Assembly (NCBI RefSeq): GCF_026151205.1
Contig: NC_087072.1
Coordinates: 21,852,103-21,916,102 of the forward strand
Direction: 5' to 3'
Origin: Bolinopsis microptera
Taxonomy: Eukaryota; Ctenophora; Tentaculata; Lobata; Bolinopsidae
DNA length: 64,000 nucleotides
Below, in pieces: positions 54,001 through 64,000 of the stretch. Position numbers and translations under genes: made by a program. Positions within the stretch are counted from its first letter, which is position 1, and the number at the start of each line of letters is the position of its first letter. The notes beneath the pieces were generated by a model. That model saw only the letters and a program-made list of their open reading frames with translations, did no database searches and was not told the DNA's origin.

Positions 54001-55128
54001 ATTAAAGAATGTATTTAAAGGGCGAAGTTCCAAGAACCTATCATGGTTTCCTGCAATCACAATCTTCTTAGGATGAGGCAATGCTCCTATCCACTCATTA
54101 AATGACACAAATTCCTTTTTAAAGCTTCTTATTGTAGCATCTCCACAATGCAACAAAACGTCACCATCAGGTATATCAGTCCTGAAACAGAATAGTGTAA
54201 ATAGTGACTCTCTTACAGTTACATGATTCAACTCATATCCATTGAACCATTCAGGAAAACAAATTTATAAGAAAAACAAAATTTAAATATAATAAATATA
54301 TCATAATAAATATAGGTAAAAATTTGATTTATACAAACTTAATTTCAGGACCAGCACAGCCAAATGCCTGAACATGCTCGCCTGCCAAAAGAACCAGCAA
54401 GACTGGTCAATCGGAAGTAAGCATGTTATTTGCAAATTTGTGTCAGGAATTCAAAGTGTATCATATCAAGAGGATCAGTTCAATCTTAAAAAGAATGACT
54501 GTGGTTAGGAAGAATTTCAGTCACATGCATCTGTTACTTTAGAAGTTGACTGATATCTAAAAATAGAGCAACGAAAAAATTCAGGATAAAACCCATCTCT
54601 TGATAAGAAGGCGTCTGTAATCTGATGAAATGTGCATTTATTCTGTATCTACAAATTTTCAAGCAAACGAAACCATGGTTATTAATACCACGTAAAACTA
54701 TCTTCATTTTGTAATACTCACTCGATAGAGGTTCGATTATGAGTATCAGAAATAACCACAAAGCGTTTGAATCCTTCTCTTTTTGGTTCCAGACCTATAA
54801 ATTGAGTCACAGTCATAAAATGAATGATACATCCCAGCACGATTTAATGAACACTGTTATGAAGATCATGCATATGGTAACAGGTCGTGAAATCTCTGTT
54901 GTGATTACTAATTAGTTTTATCAATAACGTGATGATATTTTTTAATTGCGATAAAAATACATTGCATTGGAAACACATACCTTGATACAAGCGGTGATCA
55001 AGTTTTTTTATAGAGTTAGGTGATCCTTGTTGATAGAATTTTACAAACTCATCAGGAGCATTTGATAGGGATTTTGGTAGGAGACGATATTTGCACCACG
55101 TTTGTAACATTTTATATGGCAAGGGCAT
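51055..55128 (-). CDS. MPPED1/2-like metallophosphoesterase, copy 3
   Basis: Seven exons in phase: 55128-54981, 54794-54722, 54181-53998, 53836-53730, 51982-51916, 51667-51511 and 51233-51055; 304 aa, near human MPPED2 (294). Motifs: VISDTHN, LLHCGDAT, ALPHPKKIVIAGNHD, LLTHGPPVSVGD and FGHIHEG. The metal ligands appear complete. Intron positions differ from copies 1 and 2: their exons 2-4 correspond here to differently cut exons, and the GHIHEG exon is fused to the THGPP exon. It is therefore an older paralogue rather than part of the recent duplication. The C-terminus is acidic and Pro-rich (KNNEDYDLEPPPYH). Intron 4 contains the 1.47-kb foldback element. Confidence 0.88.
52040..53506. mobile_element. 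AGCGCT-repeat foldback element with 8-bp target duplication
   Basis: Inverted ends GGTTCTTTTGCGATAGTCAA and TTGACTATCGCAAAAGAACC, flanked by the direct 8-mer TGAATATC (52032-52039, 53507-53514). Each arm of about 500 bp is built of degenerate words such as CCAGCGCTAGTTGTCGC and GGCCAGCGCTGG, themselves self-complementary. The central 440 bp (about 52545-52980) is ordinary AT-richer sequence with no transposase. It is in intron 4 of MPPED copy 3. The 8-bp duplication suits hAT-like mobilisation. Confidence 0.82.
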
Positions 55129-56032
55129 AGGTCTCCCATTGGTTTAACAAATTCATTACCTACAGGCAGGTGGCCCACAAATAAACTCCCAAAACGTCAT
55201 ACCCTGAATGAACATGCTTTGAATATTACAATGGGAAAAAAATACTCAATTGCATAAAAAGTAAGCCCACCAGATCGATCCTCATAAAGCACATTCTGAA
55301 AAAATTTTTCATTCTACTATGGTAGACTATCAGACCAAAAGCGAAGAGGAAGCTAGCCCAATAATCTACCTGGGGCTTGATTGTGTGACTGAAGTTCACA
55401 TATTCTTCTCCCATGTCACACAAGGAAAACAAAATTTTAAGTAAAACAAAACTTGAATTTTATTGCCATTACAATGAATAATAATATAATAATAAATATA
55501 TAAATAAACATCCGATAATGAACTTGTTAGAACCAGTATAGCCCAATATGCTCTACTAACAAAAAACAAGAACTTGCAGGTTCAATGTTCATGGTCCTTT
55601 GAACACGCATACAACACAAGCCATAGCGATCTAGCTACAAGCCTAGTTCAAACATCAATCACGGTTTTCATGGCTATGAGAATGAGATGACTAAACAGAA
55701 AAAGTGCCAATTGGAATAAGGAGCCCTTAGCTGAAAGTATATGACATTTGCAAACTAAGTGTTTGTAGCGCGATGCACTACTGGGCCGCGCCGCGCATCC
55801 AATAATGCTTCTCGCAACCACATCTCTTCGCTAGGTCGGCGAGATGCACCACTGGGCCTCGCCGAGCTGTGAAGGATTGACATCGTGAATCAAACTAAGT
55901 GTAGGATGCATGACAATGTTGGATGTAGCGATGTGACCCAAACCGGCTACCTTTATCTTTTTGCAGGCAAGGTAGATGATGTAGCTTCTGGTGAAAATAT
56001 TTCAGATAACGATTCTCTCATGGAAAATGAGC
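55129..56032. other. Repeat-bearing intergenic region
   Basis: Upstream of MPPED copy 3. At 55775-55880 two partial, inverted copies of the GTGGTTGCGAGAA repeat occur (TGCTTCTCGCAACCACATCT). No gene supported. Confidence 0.5.
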
Positions 56033-56329
56033 TTACATAGTAGCTAGGAGTGGCCATGTGTCATTACACTTGCTACATTGCAGCAAGACCCTTACCGGTT
56101 GATAATTGCAAAATATTTGTTCCAACTCGGCGCGAGTCTTATTAAGGTTATTAACCTGCAACAATAGATGATAGGTCTTAGCTTTAGAAAACAAATGTCC
56201 ACACACACTGTCACACATGTTTCGATAATTTGTTATAATAAGGTTATTTTTTTTTACATACTCCTTCTTAGTGTGGTGACTTGGGGTCCATAAATATAAC
56301 AATACAAGCTGATAAACCAAAAAGAACAA
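56033..56329 (-). CDS. Possible exon(s) with cysteine-rich coding-like sequence
   Basis: A 98-codon minus frame contains MCDSVCGHLFSKAKTYHLLL, ELEQIFCNYQPV and LLQCSKCNDTW. The CxxC pairs look protein-like, and possible donors (CAG|gttaat, CCG|gtaagg) occur within it. No flanking exons could be joined and no family is recognised, so it may be chance or a gene relic. Confidence 0.2.
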   Translation of the reverse strand: MFFLVYQLVLLYLWTPSHHTKKEYVKKNNLIITNYRNMCDSVCGHLFSKAKTYHLLLQVNNLNKTRAELEQIFCNYQPVRVLLQCSKCNDTWPLLATM

Positions 56330-56584
56330 CTGGGGTAGGTAGGTAGCCGTGGTGGTGCGTAAACTTTACGGTCTGCTCTCTCCAAGACAACTCAATAGCC
56401 CAAGTCACCATACCTGTAGTATATTCCATGGTAATAGAAGAACTTTAAAGTTTTTCAAATTGTTGCTATAATTGATTTAAATAAAAATTTGTTGTTTTCT
56501 TGAAAAATTTGTTGTTTTCTTGTTATTATAAATTACAGGCTAGGTAGTTTGAGTCCCGCTTATATATCCCACTATAAAAGCAAT

Positions 56585-57235
56585 TATTGGCACTCGAGTC
56601 CTTGATCTTGCCGATGGTGCACTGGGCCTTTTGAGCTGCCGTCCTTCACCCAGCAGACCTAACTGGCTGGCGATATTACTACAGGTGATTTGCACGCTTC
56701 AAACATTCCAAGAATGCAATTGCACCACGTACCATGCACGTGATACGATTCAGCCAATCAGAGAACAAGAATCCGCAAAGTTAAAGCTGCGCACTTTTAC
56801 CAGGCCCAAAATATGACTTTTCGCGATAATTCAAAATCTAGGTTGTCCCAAATTGTGCTCCTGGGGAATAATAATAATAATAATTCTATACTGTTACATA
56901 ATTTAAAAATTATGGCCCCTTATTGTGGGCAGAGTATGTGTCTTTATTTTAAGTGTCCTGATTTAAAAATCATCTGAGTGACTGCATTGAAATAATTTAA
57001 GGAGAATACCATAAAAACGTTAAAACAAAAGGAGTAACAACTAGAACATACTTATATTAATATCAACATTAGAACAAAATACAGTCACCTAATTCTCTTC
57101 TCCTAATTCTCTTCTCCTAGCTGGGGAGCTAACTTTAGTTTTACGGGACGAACATTTTGTTGAAAACCAGACGTTTCTATTTCTTTTATTTTCGAAGTTA
57201 GGCCCCTACCAGTAAGGTTTCCTGCAGCTTCTGTC
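56585..57235. repeat. Broken copies of dispersed repeats
   Basis: GGCACTCGAGTCCTTGATCT and GGGCCTTTTGAGCTGCCGTC near 56590-56645 match 14380-14455. TCGCGATAATTCAAAATCTA and GGGAGCTAACTTTAGTTTTA (56820-57145) match 17090-17160 in reverse. CAGCTTCTGTCAAACTGAAATT near 57230 matches 14450. The order suggests one repeat inserted inside another. Confidence 0.6.
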
Positions 57236-57339
57236 AAACTGAAATTACTATTTTTTTAATCTCAACTCTTATTTTACTTCGGACATTCCAACAGCCACAT
57301 TGTTACACAAGTGTGTAACCAGCCAATTACAGGAAGCCG

Positions 57340-57615
57340 AAGGATTCAATTATACATTAGGCCAGTGACGGTTAAGGTAGTGTGTACCATACTTTCTTCG
57401 CCCGAGACTTTGCTGCAATGGGCAGCTCCTCATTTAACCCTCACACCCGATTTCTCGAGTATTTGGCTGAGTGGACCGGGGGGCTGCATAGACCACTCAG
57501 GATCCTTAGCTGAGCGTCGACGACGCTCACCCCACAGCTAGTGACAGAGTCGGGAATCGAACCTGGTACCTCAAGCAATACCAGGCCCGGATTAACCAAC
57601 TGAGCCACTAAGCCG
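57340..57615 (-). repeat. tRNA-derived SINE, second copy
   Basis: On the minus strand from about 57615, the head reads CGGCTTAGTGGCTCAGTTGG (A box) with B box GGTTCGATTCC near 57555. The body shares CTCATTTAACCCTCA (plus strand) with the SINE at 2380-2662. The head folds less well than a real tRNA, and body sequence follows directly. Confidence 0.72.
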
Positions 57616-57649
57616 AAAAAGTGAAACAAATTTTTTTTTTTAGTGAAAC

Positions 57650-59221
57650 AAATTTAAAATTTTATCCTTTATTTTACAATCATAATATAATAATATTTAT
57701 AAGCCTCCGTTTTGAAAGTTTTAAATTTTAATATATTCACATTTCTATTTAAAATTCAATTTAATGTATAAGTCAATAACCGGCCGCTAAAGCCGCGCAT
57801 TCTTGAAAACAGGATTAAATTGTTTATGATTATACGACAAATAAAAATAAATTTAAAACTATCCGTGGTTTTTTTAAAAATAAATTATAATCTTACCTAA
57901 ATCTAAAGCCAGCTTTGTAAAATTTACTATTAGATCATAATATATCGTCAATTCTAAATATTTACAATGCAACATTTCATTAATCTACATACAAGCGTAC
58001 TCCAGCCCCTGCACGCATCCGTTCTTATGCAGCGCGGCTCAAGCCGCGCACGCACGTATTATTTTATACTTTTTGCTTTCTAATAAATATCGTGTCAATG
58101 TGTATGTCTAAATGTTTATGTTTTGTGTAAACCGAATCCAATTGAGATTAGTGACAAGGATAAGGACCCAAGTGCCTGTACGGCTTTTTCGGACCCCTGT
58201 GGACCACTACTCTTGAAATCGCTCTACAACTATTGAACATTTATAACTGTTATATAATATATAACGTCATTTGACAATTATTATCATTAATCTACAATCT
58301 AACTGTCTTGCTGAGGGGGAGGAGTAAACGCTTCACAAACTTAAATACTTACAACATACAAAATTTAAAACCATCAACACGGTTATAGTTAATATCAAGG
58401 GCCAATTTGGTATACCTCTATTTCGTTGTAATATCTAGTATAGTATATCTTCACATCTTAATACTATAATGAAATACAATAGGATACATGTTTCGAGAAA
58501 GAAAGGTTGGTTCGATTATTAACAAAAGTAAACAAAAGTCCATCATGGACTCCACGGAGTCGAAAAAGGTACACGGCTGCTGTCTGGTGCTGCTAGGCAT
58601 TTATTGATCAAGATGTTTTATTGTATTGGTGTTTTATGGTTCTATTGTTCGTGACTTATCAAGTTCTAGGTGGGGGTATAAAGTGCTGCTTAAGATACTT
58701 CGTCATCTCATGTCCAGTATAATGAATAAGATAGTAAACAATACAGTTTCAGTAGTTGACCCATACAGTTAAGTCCGTCATTACTCACAATTGTTTAATC
58801 ATCTGTCAATTGTCTAAGTCGTTGTGTGTTTAGTCGCTGAGTTAGCAGTAAGATAAGTTGTTACGCGCGCACGCGCGCGTTTAATCCCGTCGACGTGAGA
58901 TGTGACAATGAAAACGCTACAGAATTATTGTTTTCGCGCGTTACGTAGAATTTACTAGTGTGTAATACTGGTTAACACTGGGTGTACACTGAGTGTAAGT
59001 CGCTAAGTTTCATATACGAGCCGTTGAATATTTCCAATTTTGAGTGTATCGTGAGCATGTTTTACAGTGCAATTGTTCGGTACTAGTGTGTTTGTGTGTA
59101 TTTATATATATATCATCTGTGGAGTATGGTGTGTGGACTGTGGTAAATAATGTGTTTAGTTGGAGTGTAGTGGTTGTATTTATGAGGAAAGATAAGTGGT
59201 TATTTTAGTAACTCACATTAA
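57650..59221. other. AT-rich region without a supported gene
   Basis: Alternating AT-rich sequence and short GC words (GCGCGCACGCGCGCG near 58865). A short frame from ATG 58549 (MDSTESKK then a possible donor) could be a first exon but nothing downstream supports it. Part near 59222 is probably the 3' flank of the LINE fragment. Confidence 0.35.
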
Positions 59222-59557
59222 TCAAAACTTGAGCTCATTTGTGGCAAAATTAAGCTCACACCAATCAAGTGTATCATGCTTGAATTGCAATTCTTGTAAA
59301 GCAATTTTCAATGTATTCTTAAACCTGTTTGTCGGAGTATTAAAACTTATCTTACTTGATGTTTGTCGACAGCTGTTCCACATGTAGGATGATTGGTAGA
59401 TGAATTGTGAGGATGGTTGTGATGTGATGAAATAATCCTCTCGTCGTGGTGAACTGTTAAATGATGAGTACAGTGATAATGGTTCCTCTAACTTATTAAT
59501 TTTGAATAGTTCTAAGAGACAAGTGTACTTATACAGGTTTAATCCAAGTCGAGGCAA
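59222..59557 (-). pseudogene. LINE reverse-transcriptase C-terminal fragment
   Basis: 111-codon minus frame with RREDYFITSQPSSQFIYQSS, YMWNSCRQ and NRFKNTLKIALQE. This matches the usual end of non-LTR reverse transcriptases (R...S.......WN.LP.......FK..LK..L). No upstream reverse-transcriptase domain is joined to it; repeats start at once on the 5' side. Confidence 0.6.
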
Positions 59558-59993
59558 TCAGCCGACGCGCGGCTTTTATGGTTATCTCTGATATGCATAT
59601 AATCTGTAATAAAATTTGTATTCCTTATCACTTATGCCATCACAATATTTGATCTTAAAACGCTTTTATTGTAGTGCAATAGAATTTTGCGCTGCGTATT
59701 AAATATTGTAGGTTTACAACCTACCAGGACGCGCGCCGAGTTTGACTTGTCGACGGCCCAATATATGGAACAGACATTTTACGAGTATCGCACCCGTTAA
59801 ATTTAATAATACTTTTTGCCATCATTTTACACTTAAAAGATGATACAATTTTAAACAATTTTTAAAGTAACGCGCGCAGCTTTCTTTTCGAAATATACAT
59901 TATCCAAGAAAGGTACTTTGGCGCGGCGAGCACTGACCCGCTTTGCGTCGAGTCAGTCTATTAACAATAAACAAGCGGTATATTCAATACTAA

Positions 59994-60102
59994 GCTTCAC
60001 ATAGCCATGTGCATACGCGTACTGCGTGACGCGCTTGTTTCACAGGTAGAAATCTTCGGCGGTCGCGCGCTTCTGCTAGCGAGAGGGCTCTGGTTAGAGC
60101 AA
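59994..60102 (+). repeat. Short GC-rich dispersed repeat, copy b
   Basis: TTCACATAGCCATGTGCATA ... GCGCTTGTTTCACAGGTAGA, then AATCTTCGGCGGTCGCGCGC and GGCTCTGGTTAGAGCAA. Longer in the middle than copy a. Partial copy c follows at 60352-60406. Confidence 0.62.
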
Positions 60103-60224
60103 ATACTAAGCCACCATAATATTATGAATTCAAATTTTTAAACTTTCTGGGAGTTGAATTTTTTTGAGAAACTTGTTTCCGAGATAATATCAGTTGACCA
60201 ACAACTTGATTCACGATGTCAATC

Positions 60225-60310
60225 CTTTGCATTTCGCCGATCTGCATGTGGTTGCGAGAAGCATTATTTGATGCGCGCGCGACCCAGTTGTGCATCGCGC
60301 TACAAACCAA
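60225..60310. repeat. Dispersed repeat (GTGGTTGCGAGAA family), second copy
   Basis: CATTTCGCCGATCTGCATGT then GGTTGCGAGAAGCATTATTTG and GCATCGCGCTACAA, matching 17310-17395. Confidence 0.6.
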
Positions 60311-60703
60311 CAACAAACAATAAATAAATCGAAACCAGCGCGACCAAAATTTGCCACCTTCGGCGGTCGCGCGCTACTGCAAGCGAAAGGGCTCTGGTTA
60401 GAGCAACAAATAGCCCGAGGCTAGTGCGCGCCGCGTTAGTCTGATCCATTAACAATGGACAAGAAAATGACAGGACTTCAAATACATTATTAATTGTGAA
60501 CTTAATGAAGCTTGCTAGTTTTTTTGCTTGCTCAGTTTCTATTCACAAGAAGCTTGAAAAGATCGCAGCGCAAAAGCGCCCCGGCCTGGTAATCGTGAAT
60601 TTAAATATAATATATAATTGGTTTTAATTGATTTTAAAAATTTCATAAACAATAAAAAGGCTGATTAGTTGTTCCAAATTATATTTTTTGCACTAAAATG
60701 GTC

Positions 60704-60783
60704 TTACTGGGCCGCGCTCAGCCTGTCATTCCGCCGAATCTCTATGTTTATGAACATGATAATAGCCTGAGGTCCCCAGGTAA
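60704..60783. mobile_element. Short MITE, copy d
   Basis: TTACTGGGCCGCGCTCAGCC ... ATAGCCTGAGGTCCCCAGG then TAA. Same orientation as copy c; 42 kb from the other three copies. Confidence 0.65.
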
Positions 60784-61154
60784 AAATGGTCATACTCAAT
60801 ACTTTTATTTTTTTTGACATTTAAAGCTATCAAAGTATAATATTCTCTATTGTCCATGTCAATATTTATCTTTTTGTTCACCTCTATTGATGTGATCACC
60901 TTTGCATCAGCTTCTTCTCAAGATTGATGATCCAAAATGCTTTTAACGTTACAATTTTTGAACACTCTTAAATTGTTTTAGTGCTTAGATCAAATTGAAA
61001 TTAATTGCGATTGTTTGTATATTATAGTTCATTGTAATTGCTAATTGCTATCTTATCCACTAACAAAATATTATCCGTATTTAACTAAGTCTCATTCAAA
61101 TTGCCGTCGATTCTTCTGTCGACTAACGTTGTCCTTGATATATATATATATTTC

Positions 61155-61411
61155 ATGGCTGGACTTCTACACAATAAAAGAAAGCGGTTGTGATTAGATC
61201 TTCGAAAGTCTTTGCATCGTTTATTTACATCAATTCTCAAATTATTTGTTATATAGTAGTGTTGAAAGTATTATATATATATATATTTTGTAGCTGTACT
61301 CCTACACATTAAAAGTCGGTGTTGATTAGATCTTCGAAATAAGTCTTTGCATCATTTTATTAAACATCGTTATCTCAAATTATTTGTTATATAGTAGTGT
61401 TGAAAGTATTA
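61155..61411. repeat. Direct duplication of about 120 bp
   Basis: Two units (61155-61272 and 61290-61411) share TTAGATCTTCGAAA, TTTGCATC, and CTCAAATTATTTGTTATATA followed by GTAGTGTTGAAAGTATT. TA dinucleotide runs flank each unit. Confidence 0.8.
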
Positions 61412-61479
61412 AAACTCTATATTATATATATATATATATATGTTACATGTAAGCGTACCAACTAAAATTAAACTGCCAA

Positions 61480-61705
61480 TAACTTCATTTAGCCGCTTTA
61501 AACAGCTAGAGCTTGCCCAATTACCATTACCAGCAGATGGATTCCACAATTGTACACAATATTCAATTTGAAGTACAAGTGTTATCAAGGATTTTATATT
61601 TGCTAATGAATAGGAGTTCTATCCCTCACAACCTAATTTCGTACCATTCGATGTCAGATTTTGACGATTTAATCAGCTGGTCCCATTTTAATAATGTATA
61701 TAATA
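61480..61705 (-). pseudogene. Degraded LINE reverse-transcriptase fragment
   Basis: One minus-strand frame reads IKSLITLVLQIEYCVQLWNPSAGN, shown here in two parts as SLITLVLQIEYC and VQLWNPSAGN, then CLKRLNEVIG. It resembles the LEY...WNP...L..VQRR segment after the palm domain of LINE reverse transcriptases. Frame damage and low similarity make this a weak call. Confidence 0.35.
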
Positions 61706-61870
61706 TAATATAACAATAAATAGCAACTGAACCCCTTCCTTAGGATCAAATTTGAAAATTCAATTGTTTTAGTCTTCGCCCATTCCATAAAATTTGCAAT
61801 AAGTTCAGTTTGCTGTTACCGCGTAGTTTACCTTTGCGTGTGTACTTGTACATTACTATACAAGTACACT

Positions 61871-62767
61871 ATGGGGGATGACCAAACTTTGACCCGATCC
61901 CAGGAGTTGATTAAGGAGTTCAACTATGATCAACAGGAAGATGTGGAAGGCTGTGTTGCACGCTGGTCCGATCAGTTAGAAAAAGACCTGCATATGGACT
62001 ACCGTGAAATTGACTACGAAAGTCGTGAAAAGATCAAGACTAAGGATAAACAGACTCTGTCGCGCTGGGTTGTGGATGCAGTGGACCTTGTTCGTCGGCA
62101 GAGTAGTCAGATGTATCTCTTGAAGGAGATCATCGAGTGCTTCAAGACGGAAGCACTAGCAGACAAAGAAAAGGTGATCAGACTGCAGGGCCAGCTGCTG
62201 ATGCAGAAGGACGAACAATTACAGTTGCTTAAGACGCCTGTTGAGGAGACAGTCCAAACAACGGTGGAGTCAGGGATTCAGAACTATAGTGCAGCTGTTC
62301 AACAGAACAGTGCAAGTGGTACGGTCTGCAACAGTAAAATCCTGAAGAAGGTGATGAAGAGTGTGGCTGCAGAGGAGGACAGGAGCAAGAACCTGATCGT
62401 GTTTGGGCTGAAAGAAGAGGAGGAAGAACAGCTTCCAGCGCTAGTTACCGCAGTTTTGGAGGAGATCGGGGAGAAACCTCACTTCGAAGCGACTAGAGTC
62501 GGTTGGAAGAGGCCAGGTAGTACGGCTATCCGACCAGTCAAGATCACCGTCCCAAGCTCAACAGCGGTTCATCAGATTCTGATGAAAACAGGGAGACTGA
62601 GGGAGACGCACAAAGATGTATGGATATGTCCAGACAGATCCAGCGAAGAACGAGCAACAAGGAAGCATCTGGTCACTGACCTGAAGAAGAAGAGGGCGGA
62701 ACAGACTCATCTCGACCACTACATCCGGTACGGGAAGGTATGTAGCCGTGATAAGAAGTCATCATGA
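61871..62767 (+). CDS. LINE ORF1-like RNA-binding protein
   Basis: 298 codons from ATG 61871; an earlier ATG at 61838 would add 11 residues with no conserved look. An N-terminal acidic helical half (about residues 1-130) is followed by a stretch typical of non-LTR retrotransposon ORF1 proteins: SKNLIVFGLKEEEEEQ (RNP2-like), LEEIGEKP, RVGWKRPG and IRPVKITVPS (RNP1-like), ending in Lys/Arg-rich sequence (DLKKKRAEQTHLD). ORF1 proteins bind element RNA as chaperones. The frame is intact and much richer in GC than its flanks. No ORF2 follows in the 1.2 kb to the window end, so this is a truncated copy or a host-retained gene. Confidence 0.7.
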   Translation: MGDDQTLTRSQELIKEFNYDQQEDVEGCVARWSDQLEKDLHMDYREIDYESREKIKTKDKQTLSRWVVDAVDLVRRQSSQMYLLKEIIECFKTEALADKEKVIRLQGQLLMQKDEQLQLLKTPVEETVQTTVESGIQNYSAAVQQNSASGTVCNSKILKKVMKSVAAEEDRSKNLIVFGLKEEEEEQLPALVTAVLEEIGEKPHFEATRVGWKRPGSTAIRPVKITVPSSTAVHQILMKTGRLRETHKDVWICPDRSSEERATRKHLVTDLKKKRAEQTHLDHYIRYGKVCSRDKKSS

Positions 62768-64000
62768 GTTACACTCTCGGACACTGATCAGTATATGAAG
62801 GAGTGATGATTATTTTAAGAATTTTCAGACGTTATCTGTATTTAAGAGACAACTATATATTTTGAATATTTTATTATTTGATTGTTTCACACTTTTCATA
62901 TTTCATAATTTTATCACTAGGTGGAGGTGATGTTATTGAGACTTTGGGCGGCCATAAAACTCCTGTTTTGAAAGTTGTCCTCTGTACTTGTTTCACTGAC
63001 CCACGCTTTATAGCATTTATACATTTCGGCCCATTTTATATGTTTGTTCGACTTGCTGTACATTTGTATATTTGCTATTTTGTAAAAGTTTCAAATCAAA
63101 TCATATTTGATTGCTTCTACTTATCTTTAAGAACTGGAAACCCCATTTTTTATGGTCTAAACGTAATGAGGAACTTCACCTAACCATATGCTTTTGCGCC
63201 ACTGCGGGCGCGCTTGTTTCACAAGTAAAGAGGAGGCGGGCGCGCGTCACTGCAAGCGCAAGGGCTCTGGATAGAGCAATGAGGATCTGAAGTTAAATGA
63301 CGGAGGTATCAAGTATTTTGATTATCTTGATCAATCATGTGATTTGACACCCTAATTGGGTTCTTTACATACCTGATTGATTACTCTCAACTAATGAAGA
63401 AGCATATTATGCTTGACAGTGTAATCTGAATAACACAATGAGACTCAATTCAATCAATTGAAATAAAGAGTGCAAAAAATGAACATTTTCGTATTTGATT
63501 TGATGTTTAAACCCTCAATGTGTGATGATCATATATCAGAAAAATGATCTACTTGACTGAGTCATCAGCCTATACTTTAGGGTAGTCATTTTTTATGACC
63601 ACAAGGCAATTTTTAGATAACAAGTATTTATGACATGACTAGACAACAAAAACAAAACGATATGTTTGATCTTTTCAAGCATAAAATGACAATACCCATC
63701 CAAAATCAATTTTCGTATTATATCTCCAATTGAATACAATATTTGTACCATGCAATGCTAAGAATGACACATATTAGCATTTGTGGTTGTATATTTTGAA
63801 ACATCGTAACTATCAAATTGTAGTTTTAAGAGTTTAATTTATGAGGTATGATGTGACTTTACCGTTACAAATCCAGACTTGTCCAAACTTTGCTGGTTTA
63901 AGTTTTAGATTAATTTATCTATTCTACTCCCTAGAAAAAGTGCAGGTGAAACTGCAAAAAAATCCTGCTAAAAGATGAGCACTATGCTATATTATTATAT
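62768..64000. other. Repeat-bearing AT-rich end of window
   Basis: Holds copy d of the short GC-rich repeat (63174-63279: TTCACCTAACCATATGCTTT ... GGCTCTGGATAGAGCAA). The remainder is AT-rich without supported genes. Confidence 0.5.

Overview
This is a nuclear window from an animal: intron-rich, AT-rich, with GT-AG introns, animal-type gene families (CDC6, BROX, NFRKB, NDUFA7, RABGEF1, MPPED, FBXO31) and a heavy load of small transposable elements. A species cannot be read from it. Penelope-like and LINE debris, tRNA-derived SINEs and many genes with a splice-acceptor-like YAG just upstream of ATG suggest an invertebrate, perhaps one that trans-splices a leader (hydrozoan cnidarians are one such group); this is inference.

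Layout. 1-3.3 kb: last four exons of a CDC6 gene (+) whose final intron carries a poly-G-ended foldback element and a SINE. 5.1-7.8 kb: a six-exon prosaposin-like gene (-). 8-19 kb: no recognisable large gene; a possible 42-aa membrane micropeptide, a reverse-transcriptase scrap, a 2-kb TTAA-flanked element, a Tc1/mariner-like non-autonomous element and clustered short repeats. 19.5-21.4 kb: an intronless secreted Ig/Kazal-like/Ig/VWD protein (+). 22.5-36.3 kb: five same-strand (-) housekeeping genes spaced 0.45-0.85 kb apart: BROX, a short NFRKB-like DEUBAD protein, a DEAD-box helicase, NDUFA7, and a RABGEF1-like VPS9 protein. A decayed secreted-protein gene lies in a BROX intron.

37.4-39.4 kb is a near-perfect palindrome holding two divergent copies of a Penelope-like GIY-YIG ORF, followed by a second poly-G-ended element. 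40.4-55.1 kb holds three MPPED-family metallophosphoesterase genes (one +, two -) around an F-box (FBXO31-like) gene; the first contains, on the opposite strand in an intron, a two-exon gene for a membrane protein with a 10-residue basic repeat and a C-terminal PPxY motif. An intron of the third contains a 1.47-kb foldback element built of AGCGCT-rich repeats with an 8-bp target duplication. 55-64 kb is repeat territory: SINE, short repeat families, LINE reverse-transcriptase fragments and one intact LINE ORF1-like reading frame.

Exon models were built by hand from splice consensus, reading phase and family similarity; boundaries agree in phase throughout but have no transcript support.
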